In this document: piece by piece, positions 1 through 5,144 of the stretch | How the letters are laid out: each line of letters opens with the position of its first letter | Position numbering within the stretch: the first letter of the stretch is position 1 | Assembly (NCBI GenBank): GCA_013140395.1 | Contig: JABFSY010000485.1 | Span: 1-5,144, forward strand | Direction: 5' to 3' | Length of the DNA stretch: 5,144 nt | DNA from: Cyclobacteriaceae bacterium | GTDB taxonomy: Bacteria > Bacteroidota > Bacteroidia > Cytophagales > Cyclobacteriaceae | The notes under the pieces: generated by a model | Database searches by the model: none | What the model was told of the DNA's origin: nothing | The model's input: the letters and a program-made list of their open reading frames with translations, nothing else | Program-made: the position numbers and the translations under genes

Positions 1-346
1 GCACATAGGCCATTAAAAGGCAATCACTACCAATTACCGTTTTAAACTTATCTGTGGTTCCACGGCTTATCGTGACGTACTCGCGAATGACGGTGTTGTC
101 GCCAATGTGTGTCTCGGTCTTTTCACCCGCAAACTTCAAATCTTGGGGAATCGAGGATACGGATGCACCTGGATAGACTTTAACATTTTTTCCGAGTCGA
201 CTTCCTTCCCAAATCACCACGTTTGGGCCGATCCAACTACCATCTCCGATTACAACATCGGATTTCACCGTTGCAAAAGGCTCGATAGTCACGTTGTTGC
301 CAATTTTGGCATCGGGGTGGATATTGGCTAATGGATGATAGCTCAT
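1..346 (-). CDS. lpxA: LpxA, UDP-N-acetylglucosamine O-acyltransferase (3' end cut off by the window)
   Basis: LpxA transfers a 3-hydroxyacyl chain from acyl-ACP to the 3-OH of UDP-GlcNAc, the first step of lipid A synthesis, as a cytoplasmic trimer. The 115 visible codons start MSYHPLANIHPDAKIG and form left-handed beta-helix hexapeptide repeats (for example the stretches around residues 15-60 and 81-107). Family landmarks are PQDLKF followed by GE (residues 67-75), REYVTISRGT (88-97) and LLMAYV (110-115). The last is the segment just before the catalytic His of the family (His125 in E. coli); the next codon begins with C, consistent with His, but is cut by the edge. Full-length LpxA is about 255-265 residues, so a little under half is present. 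The ATG overlaps the stop of lpxC-fabZ (ATGA), which fixes the start and suggests translational coupling. The family call is secure. The acyl-chain length preference cannot be read because the ruler region lies outside the window. Confidence 0.96.
   Translation of the reverse strand, partial: MSYHPLANIHPDAKIGNNVTIEPFATVKSDVVIGDGSWIGPNVVIWEGSRLGKNVKVYPGASVSSIPQDLKFAGEKTETHIGDNTVIREYVTISRGTTDKFKTVIGSDCLLMAYV
343..346 (-). other. ATGA stop/start overlap joining lpxC-fabZ to lpxA
   Basis: On the minus strand the TGA stop of lpxC-fabZ (345-343) shares bases with the ATG start of lpxA (346-344). This arrangement commonly goes with translational coupling. Only a weak purine run (AGAAAAGA) lies upstream of the lpxA ATG, so ribosome re-initiation rather than independent loading is the likely route. 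That last point is inference. Confidence 0.85.
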
Positions 347-1740
347 AGATCTTTTCTAACAATACTTGCGGTCATTGTTCCTTCACAAACTAACGTATTG
401 CCCACGTAGGCTCTTCCGGACATCTTTGCAATGCCCCTTCTGATAGGCGCCAGTAAGTCGCATTGAATAACCAATGAGTCGCCAGGGAGGACCATTTTTC
501 TAAATCGAAACTCATCTATCCCTAGAAAATAGGTCCAGTAGTTCTCAGGATCTGGCACTGTATTGAGTACTAGAATACCACCAATCTGCGCCATTGATTC
601 AACTTGCAAAACACCCGGATAAACAGGGTTCATCGGAAAGTGCCCTTGAAAATAATTTTCGTTCATGGTCACGTTCTTGACACCCACTACACGCTCTTTA
701 TCCAGATAGATAATCTTATCAATCAACAAAAAAGGGTAACGGTGAGGAAGAGTACTGATAATTTTATTGATGTCCATCACAGGAGGTAATGATGGGTTGT
801 ATTTTGGCACACCCTTCTTCCCTTCGGCCAACATTAATTTCTTGAGCTTTTTTGCAAACGCCACGTTGGCTGCGTGACCGGGGCGAGCAGCTAATATTTG
901 CGCTTTTAAAGGGCGCCCTGCTAAGGCAAGATCACCAACGATGTCTAACAATTTATGACGTGCAGGTTCATTGTTGTAGCGCAATTCTACATTGTTCAGT
1001 ATACCTTCTTTTTTTACTTCAACTTTTGGTTTATTCAACATCTTTGCAATGTTGTCCAACTCATCTGGCTCCACCACTCTGTCCACAATTACAATGGCAT
1101 TGTTTAAATCGCCACCTTTGATCAGGTTGTTTTTGTACAACATTTCGAGTTCGTGCAAAAAACAAAATGTGCGACAGGATGCAATCTCTTTTTCGAATTG
1201 TTGAATACTAGTGATCGATGCATGTTGACTACCTAAAACAGGTGAGTTGTAATCGACCATCACAGTAACGCGATAGTCATCCAGAGGCAACGCAGCTATT
1301 TCGACATTTCGAGCCGCCTCTCTATAAAAAATGGAGTCTTGCACTTCGAAGAAATCACGCAACGCATTTTGATCTTCTGTTTCGGCTTCTTTCAGAACAT
1401 TGACGAACTGAATAGAGCTTCCATCCATGATGGGTGGTTCAGGCCCGTCAAGTTGAATCAATACGTTATCAATTTCTAGCCCAACCAAGACAGCAAGGGT
1501 ATGCTCAATGGTGCTGATTCGGGCTCCACTCTCTTCAATGGTAGTTCCGCGCGACACGTCAACCACTTTGTCGCAGTCGGCATCAATAATTGGCGATCCA
1601 GGCAAATCAATCCGCTGGAACTTGATTCCATGATTTGGCTTGGCGGGTAAAAAGGTCATATTAGTTTGGACCCCTGTATGGAGGCCAACTCCGGAGATGG
1701 TGACCGATTTTTTTATGGTCTGCTGCTTGTGATTTAGCAT
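343..1740 (-). CDS. lpxC-fabZ: Bifunctional LpxC-FabZ: UDP-3-O-acyl-GlcNAc deacetylase fused to 3-hydroxyacyl-ACP dehydratase
   Basis: This 465-residue protein joins two enzymes. Residues 1 to about 305 are LpxC, the zinc deacetylase that commits material to lipid A. ISGVGLHTG (15-23) is the N-terminal signature. STIEH (76-80) carries the catalytic Glu79 and zinc ligand His80. RHKLLDIVGD (261-270) carries His262 and Asp266, the other two ligands, and His289 in RPGHAA matches the second catalytic His. After a Lys-rich linker (about 297-318), residues 322-465 are FabZ, the dehydratase of fatty-acid elongation: LPHRYPFLLID (331-341) holds the catalytic His333, and YPGVLQVESMAQ (374-385) holds the catalytic Glu381. 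All key residues of both domains are present, so both activities are expected. The fusion is known from Bacteroidota. There is no clear Shine-Dalgarno before the ATG, and a TAnnTTTG motif lies 14 nt upstream. It is preceded by lpxD (106-bp gap) and overlaps lpxA. Confidence 0.97.
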   Translation of the reverse strand: MLNHKQQTIKKSVTISGVGLHTGVQTNMTFLPAKPNHGIKFQRIDLPGSPIIDADCDKVVDVSRGTTIEESGARISTIEHTLAVLVGLEIDNVLIQLDGPEPPIMDGSSIQFVNVLKEAETEDQNALRDFFEVQDSIFYREAARNVEIAALPLDDYRVTVMVDYNSPVLGSQHASITSIQQFEKEIASCRTFCFLHELEMLYKNNLIKGGDLNNAIVIVDRVVEPDELDNIAKMLNKPKVEVKKEGILNNVELRYNNEPARHKLLDIVGDLALAGRPLKAQILAARPGHAANVAFAKKLKKLMLAEGKKGVPKYNPSLPPVMDINKIISTLPHRYPFLLIDKIIYLDKERVVGVKNVTMNENYFQGHFPMNPVYPGVLQVESMAQIGGILVLNTVPDPENYWTYFLGIDEFRFRKMVLPGDSLVIQCDLLAPIRRGIAKMSGRAYVGNTLVCEGTMTASIVRKDL

Positions 1741-1754
1741 TTTTAAAAAGTTCG

Positions 1755-1786
1755 CAAATCTAACCCAGTTTTCGTAGATATCCCAA
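1755..1786 (-). promoter_or_regulatory. Candidate promoter of lpxC-fabZ (TTG, 21 bp, TAGATTTG)
   Basis: On the minus strand, TAGATTTG (1762-1755) matches the Bacteroidota -7 consensus TAnnTTTG at every specified position. A TTG (1786-1784, in the context CTTG) lies 21 bp upstream, close to the usual spacing for the -33 TTTG element. The motif sits in the 106-bp gap between lpxD and lpxC-fabZ. Only 14 nt separate it from the ATG, so the leader would be about 10 nt or less. The motif match is seen directly; activity is inferred. Confidence 0.55.
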
Positions 1787-1846
1787 GAATCAGGCTAAAT
1801 GGGTGAAATTGAGGCTTTTTTGATGAAAAATAGTGCTTATTGGTAG

Positions 1847-2929
1847 TTATTCGGTGTGATTACCATTTTCCAAACCCTCGCCATTCATTTTTACTCCATC
1901 GCCAATTCGTTTTTCTAAGGTACGCAGGCGGTCGTTGAGATCTGGTAAACGTTTAAAAACCGCGTAGGAGCGGAAGTAGTCTTTTATATCAAATGCAGGA
2001 TAGCCAAGTATCTTCTGCCCTTCTTCTTTAATAGATTTTGATATTCCTGCCTGGGCACCAATACTTGTGTTATTAGCTAAGACAAGATGGCCAGCAATAC
2101 CCACCTGTCCGGCAATAACGTTGCCTTCGCCTAATTTCGTTGACCCGGAAATACCGGCCTGGGCTGCAATCACCGTATTCTGCCCCACTTCTACGTTGTG
2201 AGCAATTTGGATCAAATTGTCGAGTTTAACGCCTTTTCGGATGATTGTCGAATCACCAAATAAAGTTGCACAATCAATGACTGTATTCGCTCCAATGGAG
2301 ACGTTATCCTCAATCACAACATTGCCCAATTGTGGAATTGTCTTATAGGTGCCATCTGCCTGTGGCGCAAATCCAAAACCATCACTTCCAATGACTGTAC
2401 CTGCATGGATCACACAATTGTTTCCAATTTTTGATCCAGCATATAACTTTACATTCGCGTGAAGAATGGTGTTGTCGCCAATAGTCACATTGTCACCAAC
2501 AAACACGTGCGGATACACTTTTACATTATTTCCGATGCTCACTCCGTTACCAACGTAACTGAATGCTCCACGGTAGATGTTGTTACCTGTTGTGGTATTC
2601 GAACCGATAAAACTCGGTTGTTCAATACCTGATTTTTGAAAGCTAAGCAGCTTGTGGTATTCTTCTAGCAAGACGGTGAAACTGCTGTAGGGATCATCTA
2701 CTAGAATTAATGCAGGTATAATTTCACGCTTGGCTTGAAAGTCTTTTTTAACGATCACCGCACTTGCCTGTGTAGTATAGATAAACTGTTCGTATTTTGG
2801 ATTGGAGAGGAATGCGATCTGGCCTTTTTTAGCATCCTGAATTTTGGCAAGCATGGCGATAGTCTGAGTGCCGTCTCCACTTACTTGACCACCCAGCATG
2901 CCAGCTATTTGCGAAACCGTAAACTCCAT
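1847..2929 (-). CDS. lpxD: LpxD, UDP-3-O-acylglucosamine N-acyltransferase
   Basis: LpxD adds a second 3-hydroxyacyl chain, from acyl-ACP, to the free 2-amino group made by LpxC; it is the third step of lipid A synthesis. The 360-residue protein has the expected parts. An N-terminal uridine-binding domain (about 1-100) includes [15 protein letters not shown] (36-50). A long left-handed beta-helix of hexapeptide repeats follows (about 106-300), then a C-terminal helix (about 315-343). [10 protein letters not shown] (180-189) is the LpxD signature. [12 protein letters not shown] (238-249) carries His244, matching the catalytic His239 of E. coli LpxD. The last 17 or so residues form a polar, Gly/Asn/Glu-rich tail that looks disordered and is probably not needed for catalysis (inference). 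The ATG at 2929 gives the standard N-terminus, although no strong ribosome binding site precedes it (TAGAAAAAACT). It follows the HD gene after 66 bp, in the same direction, so co-transcription is likely. Confidence 0.97.
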   Translation of the reverse strand: MEFTVSQIAGMLGGQVSGDGTQTIAMLAKIQDAKKGQIAFLSNPKYEQFIYTTQASAVIVKKDFQAKREIIPALILVDDPYSSFTVLLEEYHKLLSFQKSGIEQPSFIGSNTTTGNNIYRGAFSYVGNGVSIGNNVKVYPHVFVGDNVTIGDNTILHANVKLYAGSKIGNNCVIHAGTVIGSDGFGFAPQADGTYKTIPQLGNVVIEDNVSIGANTVIDCATLFGDSTIIRKGVKLDNLIQIAHNVEVGQNTVIAAQAGISGSTKLGEGNVIAGQVGIAGHLVLANNTSIGAQAGISKSIKEEGQKILGYPAFDIKDYFRSYAVFKRLPDLNDRLRTLEKRIGDGVKMNGEGLENGNHTE

Positions 2930-2995
2930 AGTTTTTTCTAGGCGAGAGTAACGAGGATCGAGAGAGTCCCAATTCGCTCATAGCCAACTGCCTAG

Positions 2996-4225
2996 CTACA
3001 AATATATGTTTTTAGGCCAGCATATATAGTTTTTCTCAACGATTTTACTCATCGCCTTTATGGTAGGCAGATCGGAGGCTTCTACGATATCTATCACCTG
3101 TCCTGTTTTAGTCAGAATGTTGATGGGCTGGCCGCCCGTTATGTATGCCTCATTGCTTACTGTGCCATAGGAGAAAAGATAGTTTGCGTCTTTTCTTAAA
3201 ATGCCGAATGACTGATGAACGGCCTGTCTCACTTTCTCTATTTCCGTTTTCTTAATAGGGTCTACACGCAATGAGATTTGAAACAACTCTCGGATTAAAA
3301 GCCGGTTACATAGACCTGAAAGGATCTCATCGGGCTGGTCTTTCCAAAGTTTAATAGCTCCCCAAATGTCACTGTCATCTAATTGACCAAAAGTTTCTAG
3401 TAGGTCGGGCTGCGTAGAAAACTCACCCAGTGAGTAGTTTTGTTTAAGGAACAATTTTAGCGATTCACTTGCTGGTAGTGAGTCTCCTGCATTGAAAAGA
3501 TATTGTGCCCTCCGAATCAAATTGACGAGCATCCGTTCCGCGCTCACTGACGTTTTATGGAGATACACTTGCCAGTACATGAGTCTGCGTGCATGGAGAA
3601 AGCTTTCAATGCTGAATATTCCTTTTTCTTCCACCACAAGCATTCCATCATGTACATTCAGTAATTCTATGATTCGATCGATTCCAATCGTGCCTTCCAT
3701 GACCCCTGTGAAGAAGCTGTCGCGTTTTAAATAGTCTAGCCGATCGTTGTCGAGTTGACCACTAATGAGTTGATGAAAGAATTTTCTAGGGTAACTATTT
3801 CTAAAAAACTGAAGCGCCAATTCAAGTTGACCATTAAACTGCTGATTTAGCGATTTCATGAATAAGTAGGAGAGACTCTCATGGGGCACACCCTGCAAAA
3901 GTGTTTGCTCAAGCGTGTGCGACAATGGTCCATGGCCAATGTCGTGAAGGAGGATGGCAATCTGAGCAGCTTCTAATTCCTGCTCACTTATTTCTATACC
4001 TTTTGCCCGCAATGTTCCCAAGGCCCGCCCCATTAAATGCATGGCGCCCAGGGCATGGTGAAAACGCGTATGCTGTGCACCAGGGTAGACAAGATTGCTC
4101 AGTCCAAGCTGTTTGATATAACGCAAGCGCTGAAAATAGGGATGTTGAATAATATCATATATCAACTCACTTCTTATAGAAATGAAGCCATACACAGGGT
4201 CATTGATAATTTTCTTTTTGTTCAC
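2996..4225 (-). CDS. HD-domain phosphohydrolase (COG1078-like, related to SAMHD1/dNTPase-type HD proteins)
   Basis: This is a 409-residue soluble protein with no signal peptide or membrane segment. The N-terminus NDPVYGFI (8-15) is typical of the family. The HD metal site is complete: His57 in TRFHHALG (53-60), His94-Asp95 in LLHDIGHGPLSH (92-103), and Asp161 in LDNDRLDYLKRDS (158-170). His115-Glu116 matches a further conserved active-site His of SAMHD1-type enzymes. These proteins hydrolyse phosphate esters, often of nucleotides, but the substrate of this branch is not known to me and I do not assign one. The C-terminal part (about 280-409) is less characteristic. The start is GTG: a TAG lies seven codons upstream in frame with no ATG, GTG or TTG between, and starting at GTG preserves the N-terminus. 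AAAGGT sits 5 nt before it. It is the first gene of the lpx cluster and is divergent from porX. A role in lipid A synthesis is suggested only by position. Confidence 0.9.
   Translation of the reverse strand: MNKKKIINDPVYGFISIRSELIYDIIQHPYFQRLRYIKQLGLSNLVYPGAQHTRFHHALGAMHLMGRALGTLRAKGIEISEQELEAAQIAILLHDIGHGPLSHTLEQTLLQGVPHESLSYLFMKSLNQQFNGQLELALQFFRNSYPRKFFHQLISGQLDNDRLDYLKRDSFFTGVMEGTIGIDRIIELLNVHDGMLVVEEKGIFSIESFLHARRLMYWQVYLHKTSVSAERMLVNLIRRAQYLFNAGDSLPASESLKLFLKQNYSLGEFSTQPDLLETFGQLDDSDIWGAIKLWKDQPDEILSGLCNRLLIRELFQISLRVDPIKKTEIEKVRQAVHQSFGILRKDANYLFSYGTVSNEAYITGGQPINILTKTGQVIDIVEASDLPTIKAMSKIVEKNYICWPKNIYL
2999..3006 (-). promoter_or_regulatory. Candidate -7 element for lpxD (TATATTTG) at the end of the HD gene
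   Basis: On the minus strand TATATTTG (3006-2999) matches TAnnTTTG fully and lies in the last codons of the HD gene, 69 nt before the lpxD start. No TTG is found at the usual 19-21 bp upstream; the nearest is about 30 bp away. A/T-rich coding sequence can produce this motif by chance, so this is a weak call. Confidence 0.25.
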
Positions 4226-4230
4226 TTTCG

Positions 4231-4236
4231 ACCTTT
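4231..4236 (-). promoter_or_regulatory. Ribosome binding site supporting the GTG start of the HD gene
   Basis: The minus strand reads AAAGGT followed by five bases and then GTG. This is the most Shine-Dalgarno-like sequence before any gene in the window, and it supports GTG at 4225 as the real start. Confidence 0.5.
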
Positions 4237-4337
4237 TTTTGGGCTACTTAATTATTTAAATCGATCGACCGGTGAAAATAACAAGACTTCTTGCAGACTG
4301 TCGCATCAAGTTGGTTTTAATAGGGAACGAAATTGTT

Positions 4338-4345
4338 TAAATTCG
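4338..4345 (+). promoter_or_regulatory. Possible -7 element of porX (TAAATTCG)
   Basis: TAAATTCG matches five of the six specified positions of TAnnTTTG and lies 14 nt before the porX ATG, the same distance as the motif before lpxC-fabZ. The upstream partner is poor: the nearest TTG (4311-4313) is 24 bp away. Low confidence. Confidence 0.25.
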
Positions 4346-4359
4346 GAAAAATTTGTTCT

Positions 4360-5144
4360 ATGCAAAGATACAATATCTTGTGGGCCGATGATGAAATAGA
4401 CCTGCTGAAGCCTCATATTCTCTTTCTCCAACAACGTGGGTACGATATTACCCCTGTGAACAATGGCTCTGATGCCGTTGAGCAGGCAGAGGCCAAGCAT
4501 TTTGACATTGTTTTTTTGGATGAGAATATGCCTGGCATTTCTGGTTTGGTGGCACTGGGGCGAATCAAGTCGATCAAGCCCAACTTGCCTGTTATTATGA
4601 TTACCAAAAATGAGGAGGAGCGGATAATGGAGGATGCTATTGGGGGAAAGATTGATGATTATCTTATTAAGCCAATTAATCCAAGTCAAATACTTTTATC
4701 TATTAAAAAAATATTGGATAACAAAAGGCTGGTGATCGAAAAAACCAATTCCAACTACCAGCAGGAATTCCGTAAGATTAGCATGGCCTTTTTGGATGAG
4801 ATGAATCACGAACAGTGGGCTGATCTCTACCGAAAATTGGTTTTCTGGGAACTTCAGATGGACGATGCCGAAAATCACGATATGGCCGAAGTGCTGGAGT
4901 CTCAGAAAGTAGAAGCGAATAGTAATTTCTGTAAATTCATTAGGCGTAATTATGAGAGTTGGTTAAACAATCCCAACATCGACAAGCCATTGCTTTCTCA
5001 TCAGTTGCTAAAGAAAAAAGTTTTACCAGAACTCAATCCTTCGATTCCAACTTTTCTTGTACTCATTGATAATTTACGGTTTGACCAATGGAAAGTCATC
5101 GAACCAATGATTGCCGAGTTTTTCAATGTGGATAAAGAAGAAAC
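4360..5144 (+). CDS. porX: PorX-type two-component response regulator with PglZ domain (3' end cut off by the window)
   Basis: PorX is the response regulator of the PorXY system that controls type IX secretion in Bacteroidota. The start MQRYNILWADDEIDLLKPHI is the family's characteristic opening. Residues 1 to about 120 are a receiver domain: acidic pair Asp10-Asp11, phospho-acceptor Asp54 in FLDENMPG, Thr82 in MITKNEEE, and Lys104 in YLIKP. A helical segment (about 125-215) follows. The start of a PglZ domain, of the alkaline phosphatase superfamily, is seen at 231-245 (TFLVLIDNLRFDQWK), where Asp237 is the likely first metal ligand. Full-length PorX is about 510-520 residues, so about half is present and the nucleophile Thr region lies beyond the edge. 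There is no DNA-binding domain in the visible part. The P. gingivalis protein has been reported to act as a phosphodiesterase on oligonucleotides through PglZ. No strong ribosome binding site is seen; the ATG is fixed by the conserved N-terminus. It is divergent from the HD-lpx cluster. Confidence 0.95.
   Translation, partial: MQRYNILWADDEIDLLKPHILFLQQRGYDITPVNNGSDAVEQAEAKHFDIVFLDENMPGISGLVALGRIKSIKPNLPVIMITKNEEERIMEDAIGGKIDDYLIKPINPSQILLSIKKILDNKRLVIEKTNSNYQQEFRKISMAFLDEMNHEQWADLYRKLVFWELQMDDAENHDMAEVLESQKVEANSNFCKFIRRNYESWLNNPNIDKPLLSHQLLKKKVLPELNPSIPTFLVLIDNLRFDQWKVIEPMIAEFFNVDKEE

Larger units (their letters stand above)
4226..4359. promoter_or_regulatory. Divergent promoter region between the HD-lpx cluster and porX
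   Basis: This 134-bp gap must hold the promoters of both porX (plus) and the HD gene (minus). It is A/T-rich at both ends. Visible elements are the palindromes ATTTAAAT (4254-4261) and TCGATCGA (4261-4268), and two similar words, TTTAAATCG (4255-4263) and TTTAAATTCG (4336-4345). No full TAnnTTTG with a properly spaced TTTG was found for the HD gene; TATTTTCA on the minus strand is the closest. No terminator or small gene is visible. Confidence 0.6.

Noticed and set aside
107..331. Plus-strand open frame of 74 codons
   Set aside because: It lies wholly antisense to lpxA, whose hexapeptide repeats explain the sequence. The predicted protein has no recognisable family features.
604..1204. Three overlapping plus-strand open frames of 61-89 codons
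   Set aside because: All are antisense to lpxC-fabZ, which has every catalytic residue of both domains; the frames are shadows.
1791..1822. Possible terminator between lpxD and lpxC-fabZ (AGGCT words next to a T-run)
   Set aside because: The AGGCT copies are direct rather than inverted, so no hairpin forms, and the T-run is on the wrong strand for lpxD.
1..2929. Periodic pattern in lpxA and lpxD that might be read as DNA repeats
   Set aside because: The periodicity is at protein level (hexapeptide beta-helix repeats); the nucleotide units differ too much to be a DNA repeat or CRISPR array.
2938..2995. Inverted repeat CTAGGC/GCCTAG flanking the lpxD-HD gap, and two CGAGAG copies inside it
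   Set aside because: The six-base arms are 46 bases apart and do not extend, and there is no following T-run, so neither a terminator nor an operator is supported.
4037..4399. Plus-strand open frame of 120 codons running into the porX start
   Set aside because: Most of it is antisense to the HD gene and it overlaps the start of porX in another frame. The protein resembles nothing I recognise.
4306..4878. Minus-strand open frames of 60-127 codons
   Set aside because: They are antisense to porX or straddle its start. The porX frame shows a complete receiver domain, so these are chance frames.

Overview
The window looks like a chromosomal segment from a member of the Bacteroidota, probably of the Cytophagales/Flavobacteriales type. 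Four things point there: a fused LpxC-FabZ gene, a PorX-type response regulator (found with the type IX secretion system), promoter-like motifs of the Bacteroidota form TAnnTTTG, and start codons that mostly lack a strong Shine-Dalgarno sequence. The exact genus cannot be read from the sequence.

Layout. Positions 1-4225 hold four genes on the minus strand. In transcription order they are an HD-domain phosphohydrolase (4225-2996), lpxD (2929-1847), the fused lpxC-fabZ (1740-343) and lpxA (from 346, running off the left edge after 115 codons). A 134-bp divergent intergenic region (4226-4359) separates this cluster from porX on the plus strand (4360 to the right edge, 261 complete codons seen). 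No RNA gene, mobile element, CRISPR array or convincing terminator was found. The longest gene-free stretches are 134, 106 and 66 bp.

How the genes work together. LpxA, LpxC and LpxD catalyse the first three steps of lipid A synthesis: O-acylation of UDP-GlcNAc, deacetylation, then N-acylation. FabZ is the 3-hydroxyacyl-ACP dehydratase. It competes with LpxA and LpxD for the same 3-hydroxyacyl-ACP pool, so joining it to LpxC puts the branch point between phospholipid and lipid A synthesis on one polypeptide. lpxC-fabZ and lpxA overlap by the four bases ATGA, which indicates translational coupling. A good promoter candidate lies just upstream of lpxC-fabZ, so the cluster may be transcribed from an internal start as well as from the HD gene. 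PorX is read the other way and is known from other Bacteroidota as a regulator of type IX secretion. Some cargo of that system is attached to lipopolysaccharide in some species, so the neighbourhood is suggestive.

All five genes belong to recognisable families and appear intact as far as they are visible. I see no undescribed system. The points most worth a second look are the HD enzyme of unknown substrate beside a PglZ-domain regulator, and the possible internal promoter with a very short leader.
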